Shown here: piece by piece, positions 6,914-7,803 of the stretch | Position numbering within the stretch: the first letter of the stretch is position 1 | Layout: every line of letters starts with the position of its first letter | Source of the DNA: Solirubrobacterales bacterium | GTDB taxonomy: Bacteria; Actinomycetota; Thermoleophilia; Solirubrobacterales; Solirubrobacteraceae | Assembly: GCA_025964075.1 (NCBI GenBank) | Contig: JAOPZQ010000381.1 | Coordinates: 1 to 7,803 of the forward strand | Length of the DNA stretch: 7,803 nt | Direction: 5' to 3' | Program-made: the position numbers and the translations under genes | Notes under the pieces: model-generated | What the model saw: only the letters and a program-made list of their open reading frames with translations | Told to the model about the DNA's origin: nothing | The model's database searches: none

Positions 6914-7636
6914 TTAGCGTCCCCGCAGGCGGCGCAGCCGGGGGACGAGCACGATCGCCTCGAGCGCGATCCGCGCCGACATCTTGCTGTGCCCGAGGCG
7001 CCGGTCACGGAACACGATCGGCAGCTCGACGACCCGCAGGCCGCGGAGCAGCGCGCGGTAGGTCACCTCGATCTGGAAGGCGTAGCCCTCGGAGCGCACG
7101 GCGGGGAGGTCGATGGCGCGGAGCGTGTCGGCGCGGAGCGCCTTGAACCCTCCGGTGAGGTCGCGGATCCGGACGCCGAGGACGGCGCGGGCATAGGCGC
7201 AGCCGCCGCGGGAGATCGCCCGGCGCACCGGCCCCCAGTCCTCGACGCCGCCGCCGCGCACGTAGCGCGAGCCGAGCGCCATGTCGGCGCCCTCGCGCAC
7301 GGCGGCGAGGAGCCGCGGCACGTCGGCGGGGGCGTGCGAGAAGTCGGCGTCCATCTGCGCCACGACGTCCGCGCCCGCCTCGAGCGCTCGGCCGAACCCG
7401 GCGATATAGGCCCGGCCGAGGCCGTCCTTCTCGTTGCGGTGAAGGACCTCGACCTCCGGGAGCTCCGTCGCCAGGCGGTCGACGATGGCCCCGGTTCCGT
7501 CGGGGGAGCCGTCGTCGACGACGAGGATGTGGAACTCGCCGGCGTCGGCCGTCAGCTCACGGTGCACGGCGCGCACCAGGTCCTCGACGACCTCGGCCTC
7601 GTTGTAGGTGGGGATGACGACCCAGGTCCCGGGCAT
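6914..7636 (-). CDS. Polyprenol-phosphate mannose synthase-like glycosyltransferase (DPM1/Ppm type)
   Basis: Likely transfers mannose from GDP-mannose to polyprenyl phosphate, giving the lipid-linked donor used by membrane mannosyltransferases. The 240-residue protein is a complete DPM1-like catalytic domain: VVIPTYNE (6-13), VVDDGSPDGT (39-48), NEKDGLGRAYIAGF (68-81), MDADFSH (95-101) with Asp96 and Asp98, GSRYVRGG (122-129), GGFKALR (162-168), EGYAFQIE (183-190) and RLGHSKMS (213-220). It lacks C-terminal membrane helices, like the soluble catalytic domain of mycobacterial Ppm1, so it may associate with the membrane peripherally. ATG at 7636 is the earliest possible ATG, because an in-frame TAG lies 15 nt upstream at 7654-7652. 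Its own motif is complete, unlike that of the neighbouring GtrB-like enzyme. It is the first gene of the minus-strand glycan cluster. Mannose is inferred from family resemblance; another hexose is possible. Confidence 0.92.
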   Translation of the reverse strand: MPGTWVVIPTYNEAEVVEDLVRAVHRELTADAGEFHILVVDDGSPDGTGAIVDRLATELPEVEVLHRNEKDGLGRAYIAGFGRALEAGADVVAQMDADFSHAPADVPRLLAAVREGADMALGSRYVRGGGVEDWGPVRRAISRGGCAYARAVLGVRIRDLTGGFKALRADTLRAIDLPAVRSEGYAFQIEVTYRALLRGLRVVELPIVFRDRRLGHSKMSARIALEAIVLVPRLRRLRGR

Positions 7637-7648
7637 GCGAGCCGCGGC

Positions 7649-7654
7649 AGCCTA
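7649..7654 (-). promoter_or_regulatory. -10-like box TAGGCT for the glycan cluster
   Basis: Read on the minus strand, TAGGCT fits TANNNT and ends 12 nt before the ATG at 7636. This predicts a start site about 4-6 nt ahead of the gene, so a very short or absent leader. No -35 consensus and no Shine-Dalgarno are visible. Sequence prediction only. Confidence 0.35.
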
Positions 7655-7663
7655 CACCGGCTC

Positions 7664-7669
7664 TATGAT
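7664..7669 (+). promoter_or_regulatory. -10-like box TATGAT for a rightward transcript
   Basis: TATGAT is one base from the TATAAT consensus and stands out in such GC-rich DNA. No -35 match lies 16-18 bp upstream. Transcription from here would start near 7676 and give a leader of about 70 nt before the ATG at 7748. It is 9 bp from the leftward box at 7649-7654, so the two promoters are back to back. Confidence 0.42.
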
Positions 7670-7681
7670 CGCGCCGGGATC

Positions 7682-7742
7682 GGGGCGGGGGCTCGGAGGC
7701 ATCGCCAAGGGGACTGGGCGTCGGGTGGCGAAGTAGCGGGGG
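7682..7742 (+). other. G-run-rich leader segment
   Basis: This part of the inferred leader contains runs of three or more G at 7682-7685, 7687-7691, 7709-7712, 7716-7718, 7723-7725 and 7738-7742. The middle runs are separated by 3-4 nt, so a G-quadruplex is conceivable in the plus-strand RNA or DNA. The last run, 5 nt before ATG, may double as a ribosome site. In a genome this GC-rich the cluster could also be chance. Confidence 0.3.
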
Positions 7743-7747
7743 ACGGC

Positions 7748-7803
7748 ATGGACGGCGGACGACTGACGAGAGCAACCTTCGCCCGGCGGCGCATCGCGCT
7801 GGC
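7748..7803 (+). CDS. Possible start of a plus-strand gene, cut by window edge
   Basis: Eighteen codons are visible from ATG at 7748: an acidic-glycine start, then an Arg-rich stretch (LTRATFARRR) leading into Ile-Ala-Leu. Basic residues followed by hydrophobic ones could open a signal peptide or membrane anchor, but too little is seen. Support comes from GGGGG 5 nt before the ATG and a TATGAT box about 80 bp upstream. The function cannot be told, and the frame could be spurious. Confidence 0.4.
   Translation, partial: MDGGRLTRATFARRRIAL

Noticed and set aside
1..7803. tRNA, rRNA, CRISPR repeats, insertion sequence ends or phage genes
   Set aside because: I saw no cloverleaf pattern, regular repeats, transposase motifs or terminal inverted repeats; the window is almost fully accounted for by ordinary protein genes.

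Overview
This is a very GC-rich stretch with coding DNA on nearly every base. It looks like a high-GC actinobacterium-type genome. The start signals (TANNNT boxes 6-7 nt from a start codon, with no Shine-Dalgarno) and the protein style suggest Actinomycetota, possibly Thermoleophilia/Solirubrobacterales. That placement is inference from composition and protein flavour, not from a marker gene.

Left part (1-3415, minus strand): an apparent three-gene operon, read right to left. It encodes a DUF2127-type membrane protein with a Cys/His-rich N-terminus, a PutA-type proline dehydrogenase, and a 1-pyrroline-5-carboxylate dehydrogenase that runs off the left edge. The two enzymes convert proline to glutamate in two steps. 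Their genes overlap by the four bases GTGA, so this is a split version of the bifunctional PutA protein.

Middle (3416-4419): a 38-bp divergent gap holds two back-to-back -10-like boxes, each placed for leaderless transcription. Rightwards it drives a GT2-like glycosyltransferase of unknown substrate, whose 3' end overlaps the convergent flippase gene by 110 bp.

Right part (4310-7636, minus strand): a three-gene cluster, read right to left. It encodes a polyprenol-phosphate mannose synthase-like (DPM1/Ppm) enzyme without membrane helices, a GtrB-like polyprenyl-phosphate glycosyltransferase with two C-terminal helices, and a Wzx/MOP-type polysaccharide flippase. Together they suggest lipid-linked sugar synthesis on the inner face of the membrane and export of a glycan. 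No polymerase, ligase or acceptor gene lies in the window, so the product is unknown. The GtrB-like enzyme has Val in place of the second Asp of its VDDGS motif.

Right edge (7637-7803): another divergent region with back-to-back -10-like boxes, a G-run-rich leader, and probably the first 18 codons of a plus-strand gene.

No RNA gene, CRISPR array, insertion sequence or clear terminator was seen, and no gene-free stretch exceeds 300 bases. I found no clearly new system. The points most worth a second look are the V46 substitution, the two TAG-plus-seven-codon junctions, the paired divergent leaderless promoters, and the DUF2127 link to proline catabolism.
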